64,000 nt of DNA from Nonomuraea sp. NBC_00507 (GTDB lineage Bacteria; Actinomycetota; Actinomycetes; Streptosporangiales; Streptosporangiaceae), in contig NZ_CP107853.1 in NCBI RefSeq assembly GCF_036013525.1, forward strand, positions 10,044,001-10,108,000, given 5' to 3'. Within the stretch, counting starts at the first letter, position 1, and each line of letters starts with the position of its first letter. Position numbers and translations under genes: made by a program. The notes beneath the pieces were generated by a model. The model ran no database searches and had not been told where the DNA came from. It saw only the letters and a program-made list of their open reading frames with translations. Positions 27,189 through 35,061 of this stretch are shown piece by piece.

Positions 27189-27985
27189 TTGCGCACCCCT
27201 CCCAGGGTCAGCCCGGCGATGTAGTAGCGCTGCAGCAGGAACATCAGCGCCAGCGGCGGCACCGCCGTGATCAGCGCGGCGGTGCTGACCAGGCCGATGC
27301 TGAAGTCGTACTCGGTCTGGAGCTGCGACAGCCCGACCGGCAGCGGCCACAGCTCCGGGTTGTTGGCCACAATGAGCGGCCAGAGCAAGTTGTCCCACTG
27401 CGCGAGGAACTGCAGCAGGAAGAGCGTCAGCAGCGCGGGCCGCAGCAGGGGCACGCCGATGCGGGCAAAGATGCGCAGCTCACCGGCCCCGTCCACGCGC
27501 GCCGACAGCAGCAGCTCGCGCGGCAGCGCCAGGGCGAACTGGCGGACCAGGAACACCCCGAAGGCGCTCATCATGAACGGCACGATCATGCCCTGGAAGG
27601 TGTCGATCCAGCCCAGCGCCTTGACGATGAGGTACATCGGCACGAGCACCACGATCGGCGACAGCGACAGCGTCCCCACGATCACCGCGAACAGCGCGCG
27701 ACTGCCGGGGAAGCGGAGCTGCGCGAGCGCGTACCCGCCCGCGGCGGAGAGGATCACCTCGAGCACCGCGATGCCGAGCGAGAGGATCAGGCTGTTGCGC
27801 AGGTAGAGCGGGAAGCCGCCCTGGCCGAACAGCTGCGCCACGTGCGCACCGAGCTGGGAGACGTCGAACGACAGCCCACCCAGGTCGCTCGCATCCGAGG
27901 CCGAGGAGACCGCGAACATCGCGTACACCGGCAGCAGCATGACGGCCACGACCAGCGTCAAGACGGTCCCGCGTAAGACCTTCAC
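27185..27985 (-). CDS. CUT1 sugar ABC permease (MalG type)
   Basis: This 266-residue inner-membrane protein has about six segments and a cytoplasmic EAA-like loop (DGAGELRIFARIGVP) that docks the ATPase. The C-terminus (YYIAGLTLGGVRK) is typical of MalG-type partners. The GTG start overlaps the other permease's stop. The operon has no ATPase gene, so a shared MsiK-type ATPase is assumed. Confidence 0.92.
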   Translation of the reverse strand: MKVLRGTVLTLVVAVMLLPVYAMFAVSSASDASDLGGLSFDVSQLGAHVAQLFGQGGFPLYLRNSLILSLGIAVLEVILSAAGGYALAQLRFPGSRALFAVIVGTLSLSPIVVLVPMYLIVKALGWIDTFQGMIVPFMMSAFGVFLVRQFALALPRELLLSARVDGAGELRIFARIGVPLLRPALLTLFLLQFLAQWDNLLWPLIVANNPELWPLPVGLSQLQTEYDFSIGLVSTAALITAVPPLALMFLLQRYYIAGLTLGGVRK

Positions 27986-28899
27986 CCGTCCTCGCCTCCC
28001 CGCAGCACGCGGAACTGCGCGATCGAGAGCATCAGCATGGCCACGAGCAGCACCATCGCGATGGCCGACGCGTAGCCCATGCGCTCGAACGTGAAGCCGG
28101 TCGCCCACATGTAGAGCGGCAGCACCTCGGTCGCGCCCGCCGGGCCGCCCTTGGTCAGCAGGAAGGCGGGCACGAACGACTGCATCGCCCCGACCACCGC
28201 GATGACCAACACGAACAGCAGCGTGCGGCGCAGCAGCGGCAGCGTGATGCGGAAGAAGATCCGCACCGGCCCCGCCCCGTCGAGCCCGGCGGCCTCGAAA
28301 ACGCTCAGCGGCAGCCCCTGGAGGCCCGCGGTCAGGATGATCACGAACAGGCCGAGGTGCTTCCACGTCGTCATGATCACCAGGGCCCAGAGCGCCAGGC
28401 CCTCGTCGGTCAGCCACGTCTTCGGCTCCGCGCCGGCCAGCCCGATCAGCGCGTTGGCCAGGCCGTCCTCGGCGAAGATCACCGACCAGGTCAGCGAGGT
28501 GGCCACCAGCGGCATCGCGGCCGGGATCATGACGAGCGCACGGAGGAAGGCGTTGTAGCGGCCCGGCTTGCTCAGCGGCACGGCGATCGCTAGGCCGAGC
28601 ACGATCGAGGGCACCACGGAGCCGACGGTGTAGACGGCGGTGACCCTGGCCGAGTTCAAGAAGCCGGGGTCGTCCAGCATCCTGCGGTAGTTGTCCAGGC
28701 CCGTCCACTCGGGGGCGCCGGCGAGGTCGTAGCTGGTGAAGCTGAGGTAGACCGCCGACACGAACGGCACGAACCAGAAGACCAGGAAGTACAGGGCGGC
28801 GGGGAGGGACAGCAGGGCGCCGGTGCGCGCCTCCGCCCAGCGCTGCCCGTTGCCCGAGACCCGCGCCACGCGAGGTGCGAGCCCCAGCGACAGCGTCAT
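27982..28899 (-). CDS. CUT1 sugar ABC permease (MalF type)
   Basis: This 305-residue permease has an N-terminal segment (LSLPAALYFLVFWFVPF), the periplasmic GLDNYRRMLDD motif common to MalF-like actinobacterial permeases, and an EAA loop (EAAGLDGAGPVRIFFRITLP). It pairs with the downstream MalG-type protein. It overlaps the binding-protein gene by ATGA. Confidence 0.92.
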   Translation of the reverse strand: MTLSLGLAPRVARVSGNGQRWAEARTGALLSLPAALYFLVFWFVPFVSAVYLSFTSYDLAGAPEWTGLDNYRRMLDDPGFLNSARVTAVYTVGSVVPSIVLGLAIAVPLSKPGRYNAFLRALVMIPAAMPLVATSLTWSVIFAEDGLANALIGLAGAEPKTWLTDEGLALWALVIMTTWKHLGLFVIILTAGLQGLPLSVFEAAGLDGAGPVRIFFRITLPLLRRTLLFVLVIAVVGAMQSFVPAFLLTKGGPAGATEVLPLYMWATGFTFERMGYASAIAMVLLVAMLMLSIAQFRVLRGGEDG

Positions 28900-30182
28900 A
28901 GGGCGATCCGCATCGCCTGGTCGAAGCCGGCCGCGGCCTGCTCGGGCGTCTTCTTGCCGAACGCCACCGCGTCGCCGGCGTCGGTGAGCGCCTTGGCCAT
29001 CTCGTTCCAGACGGGCGTCTGCGGGCCGAAGTCGGCGTGCGGGGCGGCGGCGGCCATGATGTCGATGGCCTTCTGATCGGCCCCGGGCAGCTTCTCCCAG
29101 CCCTTGACCGGGGTGAGCAGACTGGCGTTCTTGAGTTGCTTGGCGGCCACGTCCTCGCGCTGGAGGTATTCGATGAAGTGCCAGGCGGTGTACTGGAGCT
29201 TGGACTTCTGGGCGACCGCCCAGCCCCAGGTGTAGGCGGGCGCGACCGGCTGACCCGACTCCCAGCGGGGCATCGGCGCGATGTCGAAGCCCTTGCCGAA
29301 GGTCAGCTTGGGGTTCAGCGTCGGGAACAGGTCCATCCCGAACAGCCCGGACACCAGCATGGCCGCCTCACCGGTGGCGAACAGCCCGAACCCGGACAAC
29401 GGGTTCGATAGCTTGGGGTTGCCCAGGCTGCCGTAGTAGCGCAGCGCCTCGACCCCGGCGTCAGAGGCGAGCGTGGCCTTGGTGGCGTCAGGGCTGAGTA
29501 TCGTGCCGCCCTTGCCCTTGACCAGGGCGAGCAGCTGCATCAGCGTCCACTGCGGGCTGCCCAGGATCCACTGCAGGCCCACCTTCTTGCCGTCGGCCGA
29601 GGTCAGCCGCTTGCTGTACTCGGCGACCTCCTCCCAGGTGGTGGGCGGCTTGTCCGGGTCGAGCCCGGCTTCGGCGAACCTGTCCTTGCGGTAGTAGAGG
29701 TAGCAGATCGTGTAGTCGATGGGGGCGCCGTACAGCTTGCCCTCGTACGACAGCGAGCCGATCGCGTGCTCGTCGTACGCCTGGACCAGCGCCTTCTCGT
29801 CGGCCACGCCCATGGCCTTGGGGATGATCGGGGCGAGCCGGCCCTTGCGCGCGTGGCCCGGGATCGTCCAGCCGCCGATCTTGACCAGGTCGGGCGGGAC
29901 GTCGCCGGCGAAGGCAGTCAGCAGCTTGGCGTCGAGCTTGTCGACCGGCACGTACAAGGGGGTGATGTCGACGCCGCCGAACTCCTGCATGTAGCTGTGC
30001 AGCAGCGGGTTGAAGACCTTGTCGTACGCCTTGGTCTGGTGCAGCCAGACGGAGAGCTTGCCGCGCGGCACCCCGTCGGCGGGGACCGGGGCGGCCGGTT
30101 CCGAGCCGCAGGCGGCGAGCAGGCCGGACGCCGTCGCGAGAGTGGCGGTTCTGAGCAGGGCACGGCGGGTCAACCTGGTCAT
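28896..30182 (-). CDS. Sugar ABC transporter substrate-binding lipoprotein
   Basis: This 428-residue binding protein of SBP family 1 has a twin-arginine stretch (TRRALLR, residues 5-11) and a lipobox (LLAAC) with Cys25 as the lipid anchor. It is likely Tat-exported and membrane-tethered. A 35-base gap separates it from the GntR gene. Motifs such as TPVWNEMAKAL near the end are typical of CUT1 oligosaccharide binders. The ligand is unknown. Confidence 0.92.
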   Translation of the reverse strand: MTRLTRRALLRTATLATASGLLAACGSEPAAPVPADGVPRGKLSVWLHQTKAYDKVFNPLLHSYMQEFGGVDITPLYVPVDKLDAKLLTAFAGDVPPDLVKIGGWTIPGHARKGRLAPIIPKAMGVADEKALVQAYDEHAIGSLSYEGKLYGAPIDYTICYLYYRKDRFAEAGLDPDKPPTTWEEVAEYSKRLTSADGKKVGLQWILGSPQWTLMQLLALVKGKGGTILSPDATKATLASDAGVEALRYYGSLGNPKLSNPLSGFGLFATGEAAMLVSGLFGMDLFPTLNPKLTFGKGFDIAPMPRWESGQPVAPAYTWGWAVAQKSKLQYTAWHFIEYLQREDVAAKQLKNASLLTPVKGWEKLPGADQKAIDIMAAAAPHADFGPQTPVWNEMAKALTDAGDAVAFGKKTPEQAAAGFDQAMRIAL

Positions 30183-30217
30183 GCTCGACCTCCCGGTAGT
30201 GGGCCGGTATAGGGGGG

Positions 30218-30985
30218 TTACTGGCCCATGAGTGCGTTGTTGGGGTCGTTGAGCTCCACGGAGAAGACGGTGAGATCGCCGCGGGCGTGGCGGATGGTGT
30301 ATTCGAGGGCGATCCCGCTCTCAGTGCACGTGCTGCGGGCGGTGGCCAGCAGGGCCGCGGCCATGGGCACGCGCAGCAGCTCGGCGAGCCGGTAGTCGGC
30401 GTTGACCGCGCCGATCGTCTCCCGGCCGCTGGTGGGGCTGAGGCCGTACTTGGTGCGGAGCAGGTCGTAGAGGGAGCCGGTCAGGTCCTCGTCGAGGATG
30501 CCGGGGACCAGCTCGACGGGCAGGTGGGCGCTCTCGAGCATGCAGGGCACGCCGTCGAGCAGGCGCAGCCGCTCGATGAAGACGATCTCCTGGTCCTCCC
30601 GCACGCCGAGCGCGGCGGCGGCGTCGGGCCCGGCCTGCTGGAGGTGGGCCTTGAGCAGCCGCGTCGCGGGCTTGCGGCCCAGCCGCGCCATCGTCTCGGT
30701 GAACCCGACCGGCCGCGAGCCCAGCTCGGGGGCTACGGCCTGCGGGGCGGTGTAGGTGCCGCTCCCCTGCCTGGCCACCAGCAGCCCTTCCTGGACCAGG
30801 TCCCCGATCGCCCGCCGGGCCGTGGCCCGGCTCACGCCCGCGTAGACCATCAGGTCCTTCTCCGCGGGGATCATCGTGTCGGGCTCGCAGTCGCGGATCA
30901 CCGCCCGCAGCCGCTCACGCAGCTGGTAGTAGAGCGGCACCGCGGCTGACGGGTCGAGCGCCAGCCTGCGTTCCCAGTCGGTCAT
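30218..30985 (-). CDS. GntR-family regulator, HutC/UTRA type
   Basis: This 255-residue regulator has an N-terminal winged helix (YYQLRERLRAVIRDC, then GVSRATARRAIGDLVQEGLL) and a C-terminal UTRA ligand domain (LESAHLP, GIALEYT). It is the first gene of the ten-gene sugar operon and probably represses it until a phosphosugar binds the UTRA domain. GGAG lies six bases before the ATG. A promoter and a TACGG-N4-CCGTA dyad lie directly upstream. Confidence 0.92.
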   Translation of the reverse strand: MTDWERRLALDPSAAVPLYYQLRERLRAVIRDCEPDTMIPAEKDLMVYAGVSRATARRAIGDLVQEGLLVARQGSGTYTAPQAVAPELGSRPVGFTETMARLGRKPATRLLKAHLQQAGPDAAAALGVREDQEIVFIERLRLLDGVPCMLESAHLPVELVPGILDEDLTGSLYDLLRTKYGLSPTSGRETIGAVNADYRLAELLRVPMAAALLATARSTCTESGIALEYTIRHARGDLTVFSVELNDPNNALMGQ

Positions 30986-31010
30986 GACATCTCCGCCTAA
31001 GCCTAAGTTG

Positions 31011-31052
31011 TACGGACGACCGTATCTTTTCTGCTCACTGGGCGAGTGTCAA
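31011..31052 (-). promoter_or_regulatory. Promoter and candidate operator of the GntR-led operon
   Basis: On the minus strand, TTGACA (31052-31047), a 17-base spacer and AAAGAT (31029-31024) make a good promoter. The dyad TACGGACGACCGTA (31011-31024), with 5-base perfect arms, touches the -10 and covers the expected start. It is a likely autoregulatory GntR site. Confidence 0.5.
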
Positions 31053-31111
31053 CCATGTGATTCCGCAGAGGCGTAAGCTCGTGGCCTAGGCCCAGGTCCA
31101 CGCGGCTCTCT

Positions 31112-31443
31112 ATGGTCACGCCAGCCGGGCAGCCCGACCGCGACGCTGCCCGGGAACTGCTGGCCCGACTGCGGATGCTGCACCCGCAGCTCACCCTGGT
31201 CTGGGGCGACAGCGCCTACGCCGGGACGCTGGTGGAGTGGGCCGCCGCTTTCTGCGCCTGACCTTGAAGATCGTAACTAAGCGGCCTGGTCAGACGGGGT
31301 TCAAAGTGCTCGCAAGACGTTGGATCGTCGAGAGGTCCCTGTCCCGGCTGATGAACGCTCGTCGCAATGTGGTCGACTTCGAACGCAGACCGTCGCACCT
31401 GACCGTTGCCTCGATCATGCTCATGACCAGGCGGCTAACTAGG
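31112..31443 (+). pseudogene. IS5-type transposase C-terminal relic
   Basis: Two frames together give the end of an IS5-family DDE transposase. The first (31112-31261) reads MVTPAGQPDRDAARELL, then LVWGDSAYAG with a catalytic Asp, and stops. After a frameshift near 31237 the second reads LRLTLKIV, FKVLARRWIVERS and LMTRRLTR. The N-terminal half and terminal repeats are not visible. It is dead, and lies between two sugar-uptake loci. Confidence 0.75.
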
Positions 31444-31765
31444 AAAAGGCCGCAGGCATGGACCCGAAAGCCAGCGTTTGCGCCGCGAGCCGCCTGAGAG
31501 TACTACTGGCCCGGGAGACTGGCACGGGGACGATCAGGCAGGGAGGGTACCTGCGAGGCGATCTTGAATCATCTGCTGGCGTTCCGCTGGAAGGCGGCGA
31601 GCATTCATAGCCGAGTGCAGGAGCCATCCCGTCCAAGATCGAGGTCGGCGTCTGCGGCTCTCAGGGCCGTAAGTGCCGTGTCCAACGTGGTTGTTACATC
31701 TGTCAGCCGCAGAGATGGTTCACCGTCGCCCATGAGGCCAGAGTATCGATCATCGAAGACAGGCA
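31444..31765. other. Non-coding stretch after the transposase relic
   Basis: No recognisable gene was seen. One minus-strand frame (31605-31733) could encode 42 residues starting MGDGEPSLRLTDVTTTLDTA, but it has no ribosome site or known family. The stretch is probably transposon-associated debris and the 3' end of the permease transcript. Confidence 0.4.
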
Positions 31766-32590
31766 CTAATCCTTCAGGCCCGCGCTGAGGTCGGCGTTCA
31801 TCACGTACTTCTGGAAGATCAGGTAGATCACGACAAGGGGGATCATGGACAGGACCGACGCCCCGAGCAGGACGGACCAGTTGACGTTCTCCGCGCCCAC
31901 GATGCTCGCGACGCCGATCTGCAGGGTGAACTCGTTCGGGTCGTTGAGGACGATCAGGGGCCAGATGTAGTCGTTCCATCGCCACTGGAACGACATGATG
32001 GCGAGGGTCATGATGATCGGCCGGGAGAGCGGGAGCATGATCCGGATGAAGGTCGACAGTTCCCCGCTGCCGTCGATGCGGGCCGCGTCCAGCAGGTCGC
32101 GCGGCACGCTCAGGAAGAACTGGCGGAACAGGAAGGTGCCCGTCGCCGTGATCACCGAGGGGGCCACGACGCCGGCGAGACTGTTGTACAGGCCCAGGTC
32201 GCGGACGATGAGGAACAGGGGGGACAGGATGACCTCGCCCGGCAGCATCGTGGTGGCCAGGACGCAGATGGTGAACGCCCGCAGCCACCAGTTGGTGTAC
32301 TTCGCCAGGGCGTACCCGCAGGTCGCGCTCGTCACGATGGTGATGAGGGTCGCGGACACGGCCACGATGAGGGTGTTGCCGAAGTAGCGGCTGAAGTCGA
32401 AGCTCGTCCAGGCGTCGGTGAAGCCGGAGATGGTCGGCTGCTTCGGGAAGATGGTCAGCGGATAGGAGAACAGCTCTCCCGCCGGTTTGAAGGAGCTGAG
32501 CAGGAACCACAGGACGGGAATGCCGTACAGGGCGACCATGAACCACAGGGCCGCCGTCGCCCAGACCTTCTTCGGCAGCAGGTAATCCAT
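31766..32590 (-). CDS. CUT1 sugar ABC permease (MalG type)
   Basis: This 274-residue permease has about six membrane segments, the EAA-like loop DAARIDGSGELSTFIRIMLP and a C-terminal FQKYVMNADLSAGLKD typical of MalG-type subunits. It starts one base after the stop of the MalF-type gene. As in the other transporter locus, no ATPase gene is present. Confidence 0.93.
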   Translation of the reverse strand: MDYLLPKKVWATAALWFMVALYGIPVLWFLLSSFKPAGELFSYPLTIFPKQPTISGFTDAWTSFDFSRYFGNTLIVAVSATLITIVTSATCGYALAKYTNWWLRAFTICVLATTMLPGEVILSPLFLIVRDLGLYNSLAGVVAPSVITATGTFLFRQFFLSVPRDLLDAARIDGSGELSTFIRIMLPLSRPIIMTLAIMSFQWRWNDYIWPLIVLNDPNEFTLQIGVASIVGAENVNWSVLLGASVLSMIPLVVIYLIFQKYVMNADLSAGLKD

Positions 32591-32591
32591 C

Positions 32592-33548
32592 TCAGGAGTC
32601 CTTCCGGCGGTTGATGACCAACTGCGTGATAGCGATGATCATCAGAATCAGCATGAGCACGAAGGACGCCGCGCTCGCGTAGCCGATTTGGGCGCGGCGG
32701 AAGCCGGTCGTGAAGATGTACTGGATGAGCAGGTTGTTTTCGGTGCCCGGACCTCCGGCGTTGACCGCTTGGATGAGCGCGTACTCCTTCATCGAGTGCA
32801 GGGTGGTGAGCAGGATCACGATGAAGGACGTGGGCGCGATCGAGGGCAGCGTGATGTGGCGGAACTTGGCCCACGCGCCCGCGCCGTCCAGGGACGCGGC
32901 TTCGTAGTACGCGGTCGGCACGTTCTTGATGGCCGCGACGAACATCAGCATGTTGACCGCGGTGCTACCCCAGGCTGCGGCGATGACCACGATGATCAGG
33001 GACAGGTTCGCGTTGGACTGCCACGGCACCGCCTCGCCGCCGAGCGCGATGATGACGTAGTTGACGAGCCCGAAGTTCTCACCGAAGATCCAGCGCCAGA
33101 TGACACCGGCGATGATCGGGGAGATGAGCCAGGGCACGAAGAAGATCACCCGCGCGACCGGCTTGCCACGGCTGTACGGGCTGACGAGCAGCACGGCTGC
33201 GCTCAGCGCGGCGACGTACGTCAGCGGAACGACGGCCACCGTGAAGATCACGGTACGGACCAGCGCCGCGTAGAACGCCTCGTCGTTCAGCAGTCGCTGG
33301 TAGTTGTCCAGACCGACGAACGGCGCCGAGCCGACGCCCGTGTAGCTGGTGAAGGAGTATCCCAGGCCGATGACGGCCGGCCAGACGAAGAAGAGCAGGA
33401 ACAGGGCGAGGTTGGACGAGATGAGCAGCAGGGGCGCCAGGGTGTAGCGGTCATGCCGCCGGGTCCGTCGGCGGGGCCACCGCCGCGACGCGATCAAGGC
33501 CGATGTCTCGTCGGCGAGCCCCGTCGACTGTGGGACACTCTCCGCCAT
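32592..33548 (-). CDS. CUT1 sugar ABC permease (MalF type)
   Basis: This 318-residue permease has an Arg-rich cytoplasmic N-terminus (RRWPRRRTRRHDR), then LAPLLLISSNLALFLLFF as the first membrane segment, GLDNYQRLLND, and the EAA loop EAASLDGAGAWAKFRHITLP. The ATG at 33548 is chosen because GAGGAG lies seven bases upstream; an in-frame ATG ten codons earlier has no such site. A strong hairpin separates it from the binding-protein gene. Confidence 0.92.
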   Translation of the reverse strand: MAESVPQSTGLADETSALIASRRWPRRRTRRHDRYTLAPLLLISSNLALFLLFFVWPAVIGLGYSFTSYTGVGSAPFVGLDNYQRLLNDEAFYAALVRTVIFTVAVVPLTYVAALSAAVLLVSPYSRGKPVARVIFFVPWLISPIIAGVIWRWIFGENFGLVNYVIIALGGEAVPWQSNANLSLIIVVIAAAWGSTAVNMLMFVAAIKNVPTAYYEAASLDGAGAWAKFRHITLPSIAPTSFIVILLTTLHSMKEYALIQAVNAGGPGTENNLLIQYIFTTGFRRAQIGYASAASFVLMLILMIIAITQLVINRRKDS

Positions 33549-33582
33549 TGTGCTCTCCTCTTTTCCGCATTCGTCCACGCTC

Positions 33583-33614
33583 GGCCCGCCGGCGCGGGGA
33601 AGCGCCGGCGGGCC
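33583..33614 (-). terminator. Strong intercistronic hairpin
   Basis: GGCCCGCCGGCGC (33583-33595) and GCGCCGGCGGGCC (33602-33614) make a perfect 13-base-pair stem with a 6-base loop. It lies between the binding-protein stop and the permease start. Such hairpins often cause partial termination or protect the upstream mRNA, giving more binding protein than permease. Confidence 0.7.
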
Positions 33615-33620
33615 GGACGA

Positions 33621-34925
33621 TCAGCCGACCTGCTGGTTGAGTCCCGACACGATGTTGTCGACGGTCTTCTTGATGTCCTGCTGACCGTTGATCAGCTTGG
33701 CCATCTCGTCCTTGGTCGGGTCGTCCTGGATTGCCTTGCCGGCGAGCAGGAGCTTCGTCCCGTTCTGGTGTCCCGAGGAGGAGATCGGGTCCGCCAGCTC
33801 GATCTCCTTGAGGTAGAGCTGGAACGCGTCCAGGGCCGCCTGGTTCTTGAACGGGTAGTTCAGCGTGAGACCGGACTCCACCGGCAGGTAGCCGTTGATC
33901 TGCGCGAGCTTCGTGTAGTTCGCGGGCTGGAAGATGTAGTCCACCCACTTCTTGGCGGCCTCGGCCTTGTCACCGTTGTTGAAGGCGACCACCTTGCCAC
34001 CGAGGTTGATGTCGGTGGCGTGGATGGGGCCCGGCGTCGGCGCGCTGGCCCAGTCGAAGCTCGTGATGCTTTCCGCGAAGTCCGCCACCTGCCAGACGCC
34101 GGAGAAGTACGCGACGACCTGGCCGCTCTTGAACAGGGCGTTCGGGTCGGCGCCCGCGCCCCAGACGGACTTCGGCATGACCTTGTCGTCGTTCAGTGAG
34201 GCGAACTTCGACATCGCCTGCACGGTGGCGTCGTCGGGGGTGGCGTACTTGTTGTCCGCGCCGAGCTGGAAGCCCTTGCCGCCGTGGCCGTAGATGAAGG
34301 CCCTGATGCGCGCGGGGGACTGGTCGTAGACCAGGTCGTACTTGGCGCCCGTGGCGGTGCGGACCTTCTTGGTGGCGGCCAGGAACTCGTCCCAGGTCCA
34401 GGTCTGGCTCGGGTCGGCGGGAATCTCGACCTTGGCCTTCTCGAACAGGGTCTTGTTGACGAACAGGCCGGCCGCCGTCAGGTCGGAGGGGATGCAGAGG
34501 ACCTTGCCGTCCTGGACGGTGAGCAGGTCTTTGTTGATCTTGTTGGCCGGTGCGTTCGCCGTCGCGGCGAGGTCCTGGAGCTGGTTGATCCAGATGGTGT
34601 CGAGCGAGGGCACGCTGGCCGCGTCGGGCAGGGAGTTGGCCTGCGCCGCCTGGCGCAGCTTGTCCTGGTAGCCGTCGTAGGGGACGTTGACGATCTCGAC
34701 CGTGACGCCCTCCTTGGCCTGGAACTCCTTGGCCAGGTCGTGGTAGCCCTGCGCCTGGGCCGAACTCGCCGAGAGCCAGAAGGTGATGCTCTTGGCGCCG
34801 GAGTCCCCGCCCGAGCCTGCGTCGGAGCTGGAACCGCATGCGGTGAGGGCGATCGCCGCGGCGACGGTCACTGGCAGCCAACGCCAGCGCATGAGTCGTC
34901 TCCGGGCTGTCGCAGAAGTCGTCAT
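33621..34925 (-). CDS. Sugar ABC transporter substrate-binding lipoprotein
   Basis: This 434-residue SBP-family-1 lipoprotein has an Arg-rich n-region, a hydrophobic stretch and the lipobox ALTAC with Cys30, followed by a Ser/Gly linker. The mature domain starts ITFWLSASSAQ. AAGGAG five bases before the ATG fixes the start. The ligand is likely an oligosaccharide or glycosaminoglycan-like fragment, judging by the toroid lyase-like genes upstream. That is inference. Confidence 0.92.
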   Translation of the reverse strand: MTTSATARRRLMRWRWLPVTVAAAIALTACGSSSDAGSGGDSGAKSITFWLSASSAQAQGYHDLAKEFQAKEGVTVEIVNVPYDGYQDKLRQAAQANSLPDAASVPSLDTIWINQLQDLAATANAPANKINKDLLTVQDGKVLCIPSDLTAAGLFVNKTLFEKAKVEIPADPSQTWTWDEFLAATKKVRTATGAKYDLVYDQSPARIRAFIYGHGGKGFQLGADNKYATPDDATVQAMSKFASLNDDKVMPKSVWGAGADPNALFKSGQVVAYFSGVWQVADFAESITSFDWASAPTPGPIHATDINLGGKVVAFNNGDKAEAAKKWVDYIFQPANYTKLAQINGYLPVESGLTLNYPFKNQAALDAFQLYLKEIELADPISSSGHQNGTKLLLAGKAIQDDPTKDEMAKLINGQQDIKKTVDNIVSGLNQQVG

Positions 34926-34961
34926 GGCGTCTCCTTGAACGTTGTCTGCCTGTGGCGTGGG

Positions 34962-34991
34962 ACGGTAACTGGAAAGCGTTTGCCGGGTCAA
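34962..34991 (-). promoter_or_regulatory. Promoter with LacI-like operator upstream of the second SBP gene
   Basis: On the minus strand, TTGACC (34991-34986) and TACCGT (34967-34962) are 18 bases apart. Within the spacer GGCAAACGCTTTCC (34984-34971) is an imperfect dyad around a central CG, like LacI-family sites. A repressor there would block RNA polymerase. Confidence 0.4.
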
Positions 34992-35061
34992 TAGTCAGTA
35001 CGTAAGCTGTTTAAGATCTTTTGACATATAGACATCAGGACAAAGCTCACTAGCTGCGGTT

